The notes under the pieces: model-generated
Databases searched by the model: none
Seen by the model: only the letters and a program-made list of their open reading frames with translations
What the model was told of the DNA's origin: nothing
Made by a program: the position numbers and the translations under genes
Assembly (NCBI GenBank): GCA_013368325.1
Contig: JAACJK010000171.1
Span: 248,001-312,000 of the forward strand
Source: Ephemerocybe angulata
Lineage: Eukaryota > Basidiomycota > Agaricomycetes > Agaricales > Psathyrellaceae
Direction of reading: 5' to 3'
DNA: 64,000 nucleotides
In this document: one piece after another, positions 52,193 through 62,900 of the stretch
Position numbering within the stretch: position 1 is the stretch's first letter
How the letters are laid out: every line of letters starts with the position of its first letter

Positions 52193-54997
52193 CTATGGTC
52201 GGGGTGCCATGGGGTGTCGAAGGTGGAACTCCGCAACGGCTTCAGCTGCGTTCCCAAGGTTGGCGAGGGGTTCCCAAGAGTTCTCGCTGTCGTTGTAGCC
52301 CTTCCAGCTGATGAGGTATTCGACCCAGCGCTTTCGTCCACGCTTGACCTCCCTACTGTCCAGAACGTCCTGGACTTCAAACTCTGTCCCGTCCTCGAGT
52401 TCAACAGGCTCTGGTGGGGGAGGTAGGATGCCATTGGTGTCATTCCCTTTCCAGGGACTAAGCTTATCGACGTGGAAGACAGGATGGAGGCGGGATAGGG
52501 ACTGAGGGAGTGCGAGACGGTAGTCAAGGTCGCCGACCTTCTCGAGGACCTTGTAGGGGCCGAGCTGGAAGTCTCCAAGCTTTCGAGTGGGCACCTTGAT
52601 GTTGATGTTCTTGGCGCTGAGCCAGACGTAGTCGCCTATGGCGAAGGCATGTGCTGTCCGCTTCCCAGCTTCAAAGGTTGTCTTCTGGCGGGCTTTCTCC
52701 ATCCGTAAGGCTGCTTCAACGTCCTTTCGGGTGTCAAGGAGGTCCCGAATGTGTTCGTCAACACCACGGACACCGGTGGTAGCGCCGATGGGAATGTTGA
52801 AGTGGGGGGAGTAGCCGTAGATGACCTCGAAGGGGGAGCGATTATGAGCAGAGTGAATGCGGGAGTTGATGACGAACTCAGCCATGGGGAGGTGCTGGTC
52901 CCAATCGTCTTGTCGTCGACTGACATAGAAGCGAAGGTGCTTCTCGACTTCCTGGTTTGCGCGCTCAGTCTGGCCGTTGGCCTGAGGGTGGTATGCCGTT
53001 GTGAGGTTGGATCCAATCCCGAGGCATTGGAGGAGGGTGCGCATGACGTTGGAGGCGAACTGGGGCCCTCGGTCGCTGATGAAACGAAGGGGCAAACCAT
53101 GGAGGCGGAAGATCTCTCGGTAGTAGATGTCGACGACTCCTTCAGTCGAGATGGTGGAGGAACAGGGGAGTGCGTGGATCTGCTTGGTGAAGAAGTCGGT
53201 GAAGACGATGACTGCGTCGAAACCATGGGCAGGTGGTAGCTGTGTGATGAGGTCAACTCCAACAGCCTCCCAAGGGCCTTCAGGGACGTCCATGGGCTGG
53301 GTGAGGGCACGAGGGTGTTGGGCATGCTTGCGTCGAGCACAGAGATCGCAGCCTTCGACGTACTTCTTCACAAAAGCGCGCATCGTGGGCCACCAGTACA
53401 ACCGCTCGACCCGTTCGAGGGTTGCATGGTTCCCGGGATGGCCTGAAGTGGGGTCGTCGTGGCACTGCTTCACCACCTCTCGCCGGAGCTCATCGTCTGC
53501 TGGGACGTATACCTTGCCTCTAAACCGTACTAACCCGTTCTCCTCTGTCCACTCTGTCAACCCGTTGACGAGTTTCTGGGGTCTGAACTTGCGCAGCTTT
53601 TCTAGCCCTCCCAAGACCACAGATTCGCGTGCACTCGCACGACGAATTCGGTCTTCCAGGGGGTTAGTGAAATGGGAAGCAGCAGCGAGTTTGGTGAAGT
53701 GTTCAGGGTGGAGAACCGTGCGTTGGGTGTTATCGTCAGAGTCCGAGACATGATGATGGAGCATGCGCGAGAGGGGGTCAGCTTGGGTGTTAGCAGCACC
53801 CGGGCGGTGTTCGAGACGGAAGTCGAAGCGAGAGAGGTATAGAGCCCATCTCGCCTGTCGTCGTGCCAGATCTTGGGCAGTGCGCCAATACTTCAGGTTA
53901 GCATGATCAGTTACAATCCCGAAGGTGTCAGGGAGACCTTCCAGGAACGGGCGCCAGTCCTTGAGGGCTTCGATGATGGCTAGCATCTCCCGGTCGTAGA
54001 TCTCGTAGTTTCGCTGAGCTGGGTCCATGGACGCTGATCGGAAGGCAACAGGGTGCCAGGCGCCATCGGCAGCTTGCTGAAGAAGGGCACCTCCGGTGGC
54101 AAAGCCAGAGGCGTCGACTTCGATGCGAGTGGGGCGGTCAGGATCCCAGAGGGCAAGGACAGGGGCAGAGATGAAGGCGTCACGGAGGGTTTCGAAGGCT
54201 TGCTGACGCTCGTCAGTCCATTCGAACAGGGTGTTCTTCTTGGTGAGGTCATGGAGGGGGCGAGCCACCTTGGAGAAGTCCTTGATGAAGCGGCGGTAGA
54301 AGTTGGCAAAGCCCAGGAATCCTCGGACTTCGCGGACGTTGCGCGGTACAGGCCAGCCACGGACGGCTTGGACCTTGGCGGGGTCCATGCTCACCTCTCC
54401 CTCTCGGATAACCATACCCAGATACTCGATCTCCTCCTTCTCAAACTCACACTTCTCAGGACGCAGGTAGAGGTCGTGCTGTCGGAGACGACGAAGGACT
54501 TCATGGGTGATGCGGCGGTGTTCTTCCAGGTCCATAGTGAAGATGAGGATGTCGTCGAGGTAGACCGCCACCTTGCCGGAGGCGACCAGATCTGAGAAGA
54601 TCGAGTTCATGAGGCCCTGGAATGTGGCAGGTGAGTTGGTTAGACCGAAAAACATGACTTTGGGTTCGAAGAGGCCTCGGCTAGTAGCGAACGCAGCTTT
54701 CCATTCATCTCCCTCCTTTATGCGGACATTGTTGTATCCCCAGCGGACGTCAAACTTGGTGAAGTATTTGGCACCTCGAAGACGGCTGATGATGTCGGCG
54801 ACAAGAGGGAGCGGGTAGCGATTCTTGATGGTGTACTCGTTGAGACGGCGGTAGTCCTGGATGAAGCGGAGAGTTCCGTCCTTCTTCTTGATGAAGAAAA
54901 CAGGGGAGGAGATGGGCGACTTGGAGGGCTGGATGTATCCTTTGGCGAGGTTCTCCTGGAGGAACGTGTCAAGCACGGCTTGTTCATCTAGGGACAT
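52193..54997 (-). CDS. Ty3 pol: reverse transcriptase, RNase H, integrase, chromodomain
   Basis: 934 residues from the first ATG; the frame is open further upstream to about 55069 (AIELTPGAPANIRTKIYP), so the ATG is internal. Reverse transcriptase: FIKKKDGTLRFIQDYRRLNE, and the YLDD active site. RNase H: IEVDASGFATGGAL. Integrase: the HHCC zinc finger (HPGNHATLERVERLYWWPTM ... CDLCARRK), then VDLITQLPP, ISDRGPQFASN and NGQTERANQEVE for D-D-E. The C-terminal chromodomain (RWVEYLISWKGYNDSENSWE) marks the chromovirus clade and directs insertion to heterochromatin. The frame has no stops, so truncation is recent or the element was active lately. Confidence 0.92.
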   Translation of the reverse strand: MSLDEQAVLDTFLQENLAKGYIQPSKSPISSPVFFIKKKDGTLRFIQDYRRLNEYTIKNRYPLPLVADIISRLRGAKYFTKFDVRWGYNNVRIKEGDEWKAAFATSRGLFEPKVMFFGLTNSPATFQGLMNSIFSDLVASGKVAVYLDDILIFTMDLEEHRRITHEVLRRLRQHDLYLRPEKCEFEKEEIEYLGMVIREGEVSMDPAKVQAVRGWPVPRNVREVRGFLGFANFYRRFIKDFSKVARPLHDLTKKNTLFEWTDERQQAFETLRDAFISAPVLALWDPDRPTRIEVDASGFATGGALLQQAADGAWHPVAFRSASMDPAQRNYEIYDREMLAIIEALKDWRPFLEGLPDTFGIVTDHANLKYWRTAQDLARRQARWALYLSRFDFRLEHRPGAANTQADPLSRMLHHHVSDSDDNTQRTVLHPEHFTKLAAASHFTNPLEDRIRRASARESVVLGGLEKLRKFRPQKLVNGLTEWTEENGLVRFRGKVYVPADDELRREVVKQCHDDPTSGHPGNHATLERVERLYWWPTMRAFVKKYVEGCDLCARRKHAQHPRALTQPMDVPEGPWEAVGVDLITQLPPAHGFDAVIVFTDFFTKQIHALPCSSTISTEGVVDIYYREIFRLHGLPLRFISDRGPQFASNVMRTLLQCLGIGSNLTTAYHPQANGQTERANQEVEKHLRFYVSRRQDDWDQHLPMAEFVINSRIHSAHNRSPFEVIYGYSPHFNIPIGATTGVRGVDEHIRDLLDTRKDVEAALRMEKARQKTTFEAGKRTAHAFAIGDYVWLSAKNINIKVPTRKLGDFQLGPYKVLEKVGDLDYRLALPQSLSRLHPVFHVDKLSPWKGNDTNGILPPPPEPVELEDGTEFEVQDVLDSREVKRGRKRWVEYLISWKGYNDSENSWEPLANLGNAAEAVAEFHLRHPMAPRP

Positions 54998-55070
54998 GGG
55001 GTAGATCTTGGTGCGGATGTTGGCTGGGGCACCAGGCGTGAGCTCGATGGCGTTGATGCGACCGTTTGCG

Positions 55071-56175
55071 AAATCGCGGAATTTCGCGCGATTTACGGTA
55101 CTAGCACAGGCTAAGAGGAGTGAGAGTGTGAGGTCCTGGACAGGACCTCCCCTTATGCACCTTCACAGCTAGGAGGACACTTACCGATCTCTGGAGCTGT
55201 AAGACGCGGGTAGACCACGGGCAGTAGGGGAGCGAGCGCGCGGTGTTATAAGCGCTCGTGCGAGCGCCCGAACCTCGAGTAAGACCAATTCTATTGGCAA
55301 GGTCTATCTACGCTAGCCTGGTACAAGGTCCTACCTTCCTATGCTACGATCTCGCCTTTGCCCCATAGATAAGCGCCCGTCATTCGACCAGGGGCGCTAC
55401 AGCCCCTCTGGCGTGGTTGTCCTCCTTCCTCCTATTCGGGACCTTGAGTAAACCTCCAAGCGTCACAATCAGTATCAATCGAGTCGTCATCGAAGGGACG
55501 TACCGCGTGTCGCGAGGTCATACGAATCGGTCCTCGTGCCCCTCGGCGCGTCGAGATGCCTCCAGGAAGCTCACCGGAGGACTCGTCATCTTGCGGCCGG
55601 TGTACGCGTCAGTCTCTCGCCGACCTTCGAATGGCAACGTAGAGCCTTGAGGTGTGGAGCAGAATCCACTCCCTCTCAGCCTGAGCAATGCGCTCGTCCG
55701 GCGCGACGGCAGGAACAATAGAGAAAGTATCTATTGCCGCCGTAGGCGTGAGGCCCGACTGATCGGAGCGAGGTCTGCTGATCTCGCCGCCTCCTACCCT
55801 TCGTACACGGCGTGCGGCGGGCGTCTACGCGTCCTTTCGGCCATGTGGTACCCTCAGAAAAGAGGGTACGCGTCTTCTCGGCAGAGTCAGAGACGAGAGG
55901 AAGCCCCTCCTCGTCGTCCGATCTTATATACCGTTGTACCTGTAGTAGAGAAATCAGCATAGTTTACCCCGAAGTAACGACTTACCGTTGTCCGGTTCCC
56001 CAACCTCGACCTCAGTCTTCTGCTCTCGCGAACCTCCGTCGTGATCGAGCTGTCTCATTCTCCTGCGCCGTACATCACCCGGCGACCCGATCCTCTCCCA
56101 TCCATCCCGATCCGGCCTGATTCCCACTTCCCTATCCCTTCCTCCGTGTACCATTCGCCCTATCCAACCTCATTA
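55071..56175. other. Non-coding region between two retroelements
   Basis: No gene is supportable. It contains a 20-bp near-palindrome at 55130-55149 (GAGGTCCTG-GA-CAGGACCTC) and the 9-mer TAAGCGCCC at 55370. Part of it may belong to the 5' LTR of the next element. Confidence 0.4.
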
Positions 56176-56621
56176 GTGTCGATCAGAACAGATCTGACAC
56201 CTACCTGAACTTGTGGTGCTTGTACGAGTCTAAGCGCTCGCGTCCCGGACCAGAGTCCCTAAACGGGAAGCTTCGTAAGCAAACCATCACGCGCGGCACA
56301 CTGCCACTGCGCGCTTAGTCGGCGTCTAAGTTCTCGAGACCATTGAAGGTCGTTTCCTGAGTCAAATAAACTCGGGAAAAATCTAAATAAATCTGAAATA
56401 AATTAGATTTCACTCGAAAACACAGAATCTATCCTTAAGTCCGAAACGAGAGCTCAGAACGACGGTACCAAGCGAATTCTTGGTATCCTTGAGTATCCAA
56501 GTCTATATAAAAAGGACATAGGACTTGTATCCCTTCAGGGATATATCTATACTTGGTGTCGTTGGTTTTGGGTTGTGGTTGTGAGCTTATATCCGCGCTC
56601 ACGCACCCGGCGCATCATCAT

Positions 56622-56640
56622 TGGAGCCCACCGCGAGGGG
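56622..56640 (+). other. Putative tRNA primer binding site
   Basis: TGGAGCCCACCGCGAGGGG starts with TGG, complementary to tRNA CCA, one base after an LTR-like CA terminus. Confidence 0.4.
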
Positions 56641-56738
56641 ATTGTTTCAAATCGAATAATCCCGTCGCAGCAAACACCGTTGAGGATCGAACTCGGCCTG
56701 ACTTCAGAGTTTGGGGTTTAGAAAGGCCATCATATTGA

Positions 56739-58766
56739 GTATTACTTGCTACGACTTTAGTCAAAGTGAGTAAAGCTCCTGCTACGAGAACTACCAGAGG
56801 GAACCGCGGAAAAAGTCCGTCGCCCCCACCTAACTGGCGTGTTTCGCCTCTACGAGCTGCGAAAATCGCCAGAGCCGCCGAAAAGGCTGCAGAAAAGCTA
56901 GGATCTTCTCCTCCGAAGCAGGGTTCTCCTTCGAAACCTGCCTTTCAGGGAATCTTTAACTTCGCTCCTATCCCGCCGCCGGACTTTCAAGGCGAATCTA
57001 GTGACGAAGAGGTCAGTAAACTCCTAGACCCTTCGAGCTCTACGCAGCAGAACCAGGACTCCGGCTCGGAAAGTGAGACCGCTTCCTCAGACGAGAGCGA
57101 AACTTCATCTAATCAAAACGACCCCCCACCGTACACCGAGTACAATCCATTCTTCCCTGGAGGTTTCGCGTTCTTACCTCAAACCCCTCCTCCGAAAACC
57201 CGGAAAACTCGCCGAAAGAAAGTCAAACGCGAGTCTAGGAAGATGTCGAATCCCCCACCCAAACCGCGAATGCCCGCGCCGTACGGGAAGAACCATCCCA
57301 CGTACGACCCCGAAGAACCGGGTTCAGCCCTACGCTTCTTTGAGCAGGTCAAAATGGCCGCTGACGAAGCGGGGATAGAAGATCAAGATGCGGTTGTGAT
57401 AAAGTGGGCCCTATCTTACCTGCCGGATAGTGTCAGGAAGAGGTGGGAGATCCTCGCGAAGGATGGTGCGACTCAGCGCACGTTTGCCGATTGGCAGAAG
57501 GAGGTCATGAAGACCCTCCCACGTCGTGCTCAAGAGGAGGCCGGAGCCTTGGCGCGACTGGATGCTCTTGTGACAAAGTGGTCGCGAGACCCGGTCAGTA
57601 GGCACGACCGCGCGAATTTCTTTGATTTTTCGCTCGGTTTCCAAGCTGAAGCGGCTGCTATAAGTTCAGTAGTGTCTAATCGCGAATTGGTACGAATGTA
57701 CCTGCGATGCTTGACTCCAATGTTCCGAGAGAGGCTTCAGGAAAGTCTGACCCCTCAAACCAATGCTCGCGATGAGGACCCTTACCTCTGGACGGATGTA
57801 GTCAAAAAGTCGAAGGAATTAGTGGTGGGAGGTACCACAGGTCCCTTCGGTGATCTGAGCCTCGAACCGTCGACATCTGACTATACCAGAGTCAAGATCG
57901 AAACCGGAGGCGGCGCGGGAACTTCGCGTGCAGTCGAGACGATTAAAGTCAAGCAGGAGGAAATGGAAAGCAGCTTCCAGACCCTCTGCAGCAAGTTAGA
58001 CGTTCTGGGAGTGCAGATGAAGGAGGTGTTGGGACGAGCTGAGACCTCCGCGCCCGCTCCGATCTTCCAGCAGGGCGCTGCCCCTCCCCGTTCGTTCCCG
58101 TCTCATGCGACTCAGCGTCCCCGACAAGGCATGTACACCCGCCCTCCTCATAACCCCTTCAACACTCCACCCAGGATATGCTATTACTGTCACGTCGAGG
58201 GACACATGCTGATGGCATGCCCTGTCCTCGACGCAGACAAAGTTAGCGGGCGAGTGACCCAACAAGGGTACAATATTTTCGTAAACCATCGCCAGTTATC
58301 GAAGGATAGCCCCGACGGCCTCAGCATGAAGCAGAGGGCCGATGCTATCTTGGCGGGGACGTATAATCCACCCGCCGCTGTCAATCTCTTGACGGCCGAT
58401 GACTGGGGGGCGCGTGAAGACAACGCGTTGATGTTTTTGCAGTCGGAACCGGAGTCGGTATCCATGACGGTCTTCCAGCAGTCGATGGATAGACTGCGCA
58501 GCGATACGCAGGGCGCGATTCAGAATTTGACTCACCAACTTTTGACTTCGCAGTGGAGACCTGCTGTTCACGCCCCACCCTCCGCGCCTAATTACGCGCC
58601 TACGATGTACTCGGCTCCCCAGCCTGATAAGCCCCTTTCCGTCCCAGCTTCTGAAGTGAAGGAGATGTTCCAGCTCCTCTCAAAACGATTGGACTCGCTG
58701 GAACAATTCCAGATTCAGACCCGAAGCCATGGAGGAGGGAAGGAGGGTTTTCAAGAAGCCCTCTGA
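56739..58766 (+). CDS. Ty3-type gag with CCHC zinc knuckle
   Basis: The frame opens after a stop at 56736-56738 and runs to a TGA at 58764. It has no ATG until 57243, although the region between is clearly gag-like (basic and Ser/Pro-rich), so a spliced leader, non-AUG start or lost start codon is needed. The capsid part follows (GSALRFFEQVKMAADEAGIE, WALSYLPDSVRKRWEILAKD), then the zinc knuckle CYYCHVEGHMLMAC (CX2CX4HX4C), which binds genomic RNA. The last codons GAG-GGT-TTT form the frameshift site described separately. Confidence 0.8.
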   Translation, partial: VLLATTLVKVSKAPATRTTRGNRGKSPSPPPNWRVSPLRAAKIARAAEKAAEKLGSSPPKQGSPSKPAFQGIFNFAPIPPPDFQGESSDEEVSKLLDPSSSTQQNQDSGSESETASSDESETSSNQNDPPPYTEYNPFFPGGFAFLPQTPPPKTRKTRRKKVKRESRKMSNPPPKPRMPAPYGKNHPTYDPEEPGSALRFFEQVKMAADEAGIEDQDAVVIKWALSYLPDSVRKRWEILAKDGATQRTFADWQKEVMKTLPRRAQEEAGALARLDALVTKWSRDPVSRHDRANFFDFSLGFQAEAAAISSVVSNRELVRMYLRCLTPMFRERLQESLTPQTNARDEDPYLWTDVVKKSKELVVGGTTGPFGDLSLEPSTSDYTRVKIETGGGAGTSRAVETIKVKQEEMESSFQTLCSKLDVLGVQMKEVLGRAETSAPAPIFQQGAAPPRSFPSHATQRPRQGMYTRPPHNPFNTPPRICYYCHVEGHMLMACPVLDADKVSGRVTQQGYNIFVNHRQLSKDSPDGLSMKQRADAILAGTYNPPAAVNLLTADDWGAREDNALMFLQSEPESVSMTVFQQSMDRLRSDTQGAIQNLTHQLLTSQWRPAVHAPPSAPNYAPTMYSAPQPDKPLSVPASEVKEMFQLLSKRLDSLEQFQIQTRSHGGGKEGFQEAL

Positions 58767-58775
58767 AGAGAGGGC
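58745..58775 (+). promoter_or_regulatory. Putative -1 ribosomal frameshift signal
   Basis: The heptamer G-GGT-TTT (58745-58751) lies in the gag frame as required for X-XXY-YYZ slippage. After a 6-nt spacer, GCCCTCT (58758-58764) pairs perfectly with AGAGGGC (58769-58775) across a GAAG tetraloop. A -1 slip enters the protease frame before the gag stop codon. Confidence 0.75.
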
Positions 58776-59908
58776 CTCCATCACCATCCAAACGCGGGGA
58801 CACGAGAGAAGTGGAAGTGGCGGAAGAGGAGAAACGAGAGGAGACGAGCAATAAACCTACCAAGATGATCCCATACGTTCTGGTACCGCCTCAGCGAGTA
58901 CAACCTATCGTTCCAGAAAAGAGGGATGTTAGTCTGCCCCACAACGAGAATAGTACCAAGGCGAACGCACCTAAACCTCGTGTGTCGCCCGAGGATCGCG
59001 AAAATATTCTGCGAGTCCTCGCAGAAGTATTCGACACTAAGCATCCAGTTCGCTTTGCGGATCTCGTACGTATGTCTCCACGAGCGCGCGCATTAGCGAC
59101 CGATTTACTACGAAAGAATAAACTCACCAAGCGAGATGATGGAGTAATCATGCTCGTAGAAAGTGTCATGGAGGAACTTCGCGTTACGAACGCAGCCCTA
59201 GGACTGACGGAGGAGGACTTGGAAACTGACCTCCAGATTCTCTTGGAAAGCACGGGGCGCAATCGAGAACCCCAGATCGACACCGCATTAGAGGTGTTCG
59301 TGCAAGATCTAGTGATGCCGACTCACTATTTAGCCATGGGTACCGAAGGTGTACCGAATGGAGGGCTAGTATGTCCCGATCCGGTTGAGGCCTTCCTCCT
59401 AGAAAACACAGGAGTGGAAGTTAAGGGAATGGTCGCAGCGGCGTCCTCTTCGAAAATCCGTACCTTCTTTCCAGTCGTGAATCGGTGCAGGGAAGAGGAG
59501 GCCATCATCGACGATGGGTCTCAGGTCTGCTCGGCTAGTGAGGATACCGCCGTCGCTTTAGGAATCTCTTGGGATCCTGCGTTACGGATCGGACTTCAAT
59601 CGTCGAATAAGACTACCGCGACGACGTTGGGTCTAGCACGAAACGTGCCGATCCATTGTGGCAATGGCGTCGTGGCGTATGTGCAACTGCACATCGTCAA
59701 GAACCCGGCTTACCGAATGTTGTTGGGGCGACCATTCCTATCTGCGATGAGCAGTGTGTCAGCTAGTCGACCAGACGACACCCATACGCTCACCTTGACT
59801 GACCCGAATAACGGGAACCAAGTCACGATCCCTACTTACCCGCGTGGTGAAATCCCCGCGCAGTACAGGGATAAATTGGCGACTTCTTTTCGGATGTCGA
59901 TGATCTGA
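58751..59908 (+). CDS. Retroelement aspartic protease frame
   Basis: Read after -1 slippage from gag, this frame runs to TGA at 59906. About 240 residues of linker precede the protease: EEAIIDDGSQVCSASEDTAV contains DDGS, the fungal-retroelement version of the D-T/S-G catalytic motif, and YRMLLGRPFLSAM is the second conserved block (LLGRP). The enzyme matures the Gag-Pol polyprotein. If slippage did not occur, the first possible internal start is GTG at 58811, which is unlikely. Confidence 0.75.
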   Translation, partial: SRSPLKRGPPSPSKRGDTREVEVAEEEKREETSNKPTKMIPYVLVPPQRVQPIVPEKRDVSLPHNENSTKANAPKPRVSPEDRENILRVLAEVFDTKHPVRFADLVRMSPRARALATDLLRKNKLTKRDDGVIMLVESVMEELRVTNAALGLTEEDLETDLQILLESTGRNREPQIDTALEVFVQDLVMPTHYLAMGTEGVPNGGLVCPDPVEAFLLENTGVEVKGMVAAASSSKIRTFFPVVNRCREEEAIIDDGSQVCSASEDTAVALGISWDPALRIGLQSSNKTTATTLGLARNVPIHCGNGVVAYVQLHIVKNPAYRMLLGRPFLSAMSSVSASRPDDTHTLTLTDPNNGNQVTIPTYPRGEIPAQYRDKLATSFRMSMI

Positions 59909-62900
59909 GCACGGCTCAGGGAGATGTCGCGTACATCATCGAGTTCTCCGAAACTGGGTTACCTGTTATCGTCGCGAAGGCACTACCGAGCGATGCTAAT
60001 GAGTTCTCGCAACGAGAGCTCCGGGATCTATATCTCGCGCAAGCGATAGAGGAAGAGAAGGTCAGCGAGACAGACCGCGAGACCTTCCTTCAGTACCTAC
60101 AATCGGAAAATCTGGTTAACGAAAACCCTAAGAAAACAAAGATCAAGGGAGTTAGTACTGGAAAGAAGTACAAGCCTGTTGACAAGAAAGTCAGACCCGT
60201 TTATACCGACAGCCCCGAGGAATTTCGGGTGATTCGTGAGATCCAAGGAGATCCCCTGCAAAATCTCCAGCCTCTGTCGACCAACCCTCCGGATTACGTA
60301 CCTGTGGGAAGATACACTCAGGAACGAAAGGAGTGGTTTGATAAAGCTCACCCTGACTTCTGGTGGGATGAGGAACAGAAGCTCATGCACCACTTCATGT
60401 CGGTGCAGGAACAAGCGTTCGCGTGGGAAGAAAGCGAACGTGGGCGCTTCAAGCCCGAATTCTTCAAACCCGTCAAGATTGCGACGGTGCCCCACACACC
60501 ATGGGTCGAGAGACAGGGTCCAATTGCACCCTACCTCTTTGACTCCCTCTGCGAAATGATGCGGAGTAAAATCCAGGCTGGTGTGTGGGAGCCCTCGAAT
60601 TCGTCTTATCGCAGTCGCTGGTTTTGTGTCCTGAAAAAGGACGGAAAGAATTTAAGGATCGTACATAGTCTGGAGCCGCTGAACGCGGTCTCCATTGCGC
60701 ATTCTGGATTACCCCCAAACGTAGAGGAACTCGCCGCCCGATTTGCAGGTCTATCGTGTGGAACCACGATGGATCTATATGTGGGCTATGACGAGAGACT
60801 TCTCGCGGAAGAATCGCGAGATTTAACAACGTTCCAAACGCCTTTCGGCGCTATGAGACTCGTTACCTTACCTATGGGGTGGACGAATTCAGTCCCCATT
60901 TTTCACGACGACGTAACCACAATCCTCCAACCGGAAATTCCAAAGTACACCGAGCCCTTCATAGATGACGTCCATATAAAAGGACCTAAGTCGAGATACA
61001 TGAGGGCAGATGGTACTTACGAAACGATCCCCGAAAATGCAGGGATTCGTAGATTCGTATGGGAGCATGTGAACGACGTCCACCGAATCACCGAGCGCAT
61101 GAAATATTGCGGAGGCACGTTTTCTGGCAAGAAAACGAACCTCTGCCGCTCGGAGTTCACCGTAGTAGGACATCAGGTCTCCTACGAAGGTCGAAAGCCC
61201 ACACCCGATCGAGTTGGAGTTATTTCTCGATGGGGACCTTGCCAAGACGTGTCCGATGTCCGTACCTTCCTCGGAACAGTAGGGACGTTCAGAATATTTA
61301 TTAAAGATTATGCTTTACGCGCGGAGCCCATCCAGAAATTAACCCGAAAGAATACATCTTTCGAGTGGGGGCCCGAGCAGGAGAATGCGATGGCCGATCT
61401 GAAAAGAGCGGTCCAAGACGCACCTCTACTCAAACCGTTGGACGTACAAAGCGGTATGCCCTTACGACTCTCAGTAGATACATCCTACATTGCGGTAGGA
61501 TGGTATCTGAGTCAACAGGATGTCGACGACTCAAAGAAGTGGAATTACATACGCTTTGGGTCGACTTTGCTCAACGAAACTGAGGCGAATTACTCGCAAC
61601 CGAAGCGCGAACTCTATGGATTAATGAGGGCGTTGAAAGAAAACGAGTATAGCCTAATCATGGCTAGACCGTTGGTTATTGAGACTGACGCGAAGTACAT
61701 CCAGGGTATGTTGAAAAACCCTGGAGCCGGTCCCAATGCCACCATAAATCGGTGGATTGAACAAATTCGCAAATTCTCATTCAGACTGGTTCACGTCGCC
61801 GGTAAATCGTTCGCACTTGCGGATAGTTTATCCCGCCGAAAGCCCCAGCCCGGAGATCCACCCAGAATCGAATTCCCAGAGTGCGAAGATGCAGACGAGG
61901 ACTCAGAGATTACCTTCGAAAAGAAGTACGAGTCCGACGAAGATCCCCTGGAATTTGAGGACTTCAAGGCCGACATAGACACGCGCGGCGGCTACTTGCA
62001 GGAGATAAGCGCCCAGGCGCCTAACTCTCGACTCCCGGATAACGAGCTCGAGAACTTCCTACAGGAAGCGGAGGAGCGCTGGCTGTACTCCAAATCGGAA
62101 CATAAGCGATTCATTGAGCAATGGACGTTTAATCCTGTAACAGGAAACGCCAAGCTCCGCGTACAACCCCTGGTGCAGTACACTCAGGCCCCGGAGCATG
62201 ACGAAAGTGCAGAGGAATATCCGCAAGAAATACGCACCGTACAAGCACGAAGGTTCGACTACTGGATGCAGTACGTACCTTCGTGGCTGAAGAATCCACT
62301 CAACATGCCGCCGCTCGACGTGCGAGACCGAGAGGCGTTTCACCGTCTGGCGAATAAGTTCTTCATCGGGGACGATGGGCGTTTGTTTCGCCGGGAGGAT
62401 GGCGAGGGACACCATCGCCTCTACGTAGAGCCAGAAAGGCGTATGAAAATACTTAAGGCATCGCATGATGCTAATGGACATCGCGGGACATACGCGACTA
62501 AAGCGTTCATAACGAAACGATTCTGGTGGCCCGAACTTGCGGCCGACGTAGAATGGTATGTTAAAACGTGCCATCTATGTCAACAGAGGCAGAAAATGCT
62601 GGTGAGGATTCCACCTACCGTTACGGAGACCCCCTCTATCTTCCAGGTTGTGCATATTGACACCCTGCACATGACACCAAAAAGTAATGGTTGCGGATAT
62701 ATAGTGCACGGAAGGTGTGCGCTTACCTCGTGGATGGAAGGGAAGCCTCTCAAAACTGAGAGCGCAGCGTCCATTGGGGCATGGCTTTTTTCTGACATCA
62801 TTTGTCGATGGGGATGTCTGCGCAAGATCGTCACAGACAATGGAGCCCCAATAGCCGCAGCCGTGAGATGGATCGAGGCGAAGTACGGTATACGGGGCAT

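Larger units (their letters stand above)
51627..55070 (-). mobile_element. Ty3/Gypsy chromovirus, 5' truncated, minus strand
   Basis: In minus orientation it runs pol (55069-52193), a purine-rich tract (aggaggggggtaa) and an LTR (52158-51627). Homology fades at about 55070, so gag, protease and the 5' LTR are missing. Confidence 0.8.

Noticed and set aside
52751..54595. Several plus-strand open frames over the minus-strand Ty3 pol gene
   Set aside because: All are antisense shadows of RT, RNase H and integrase.
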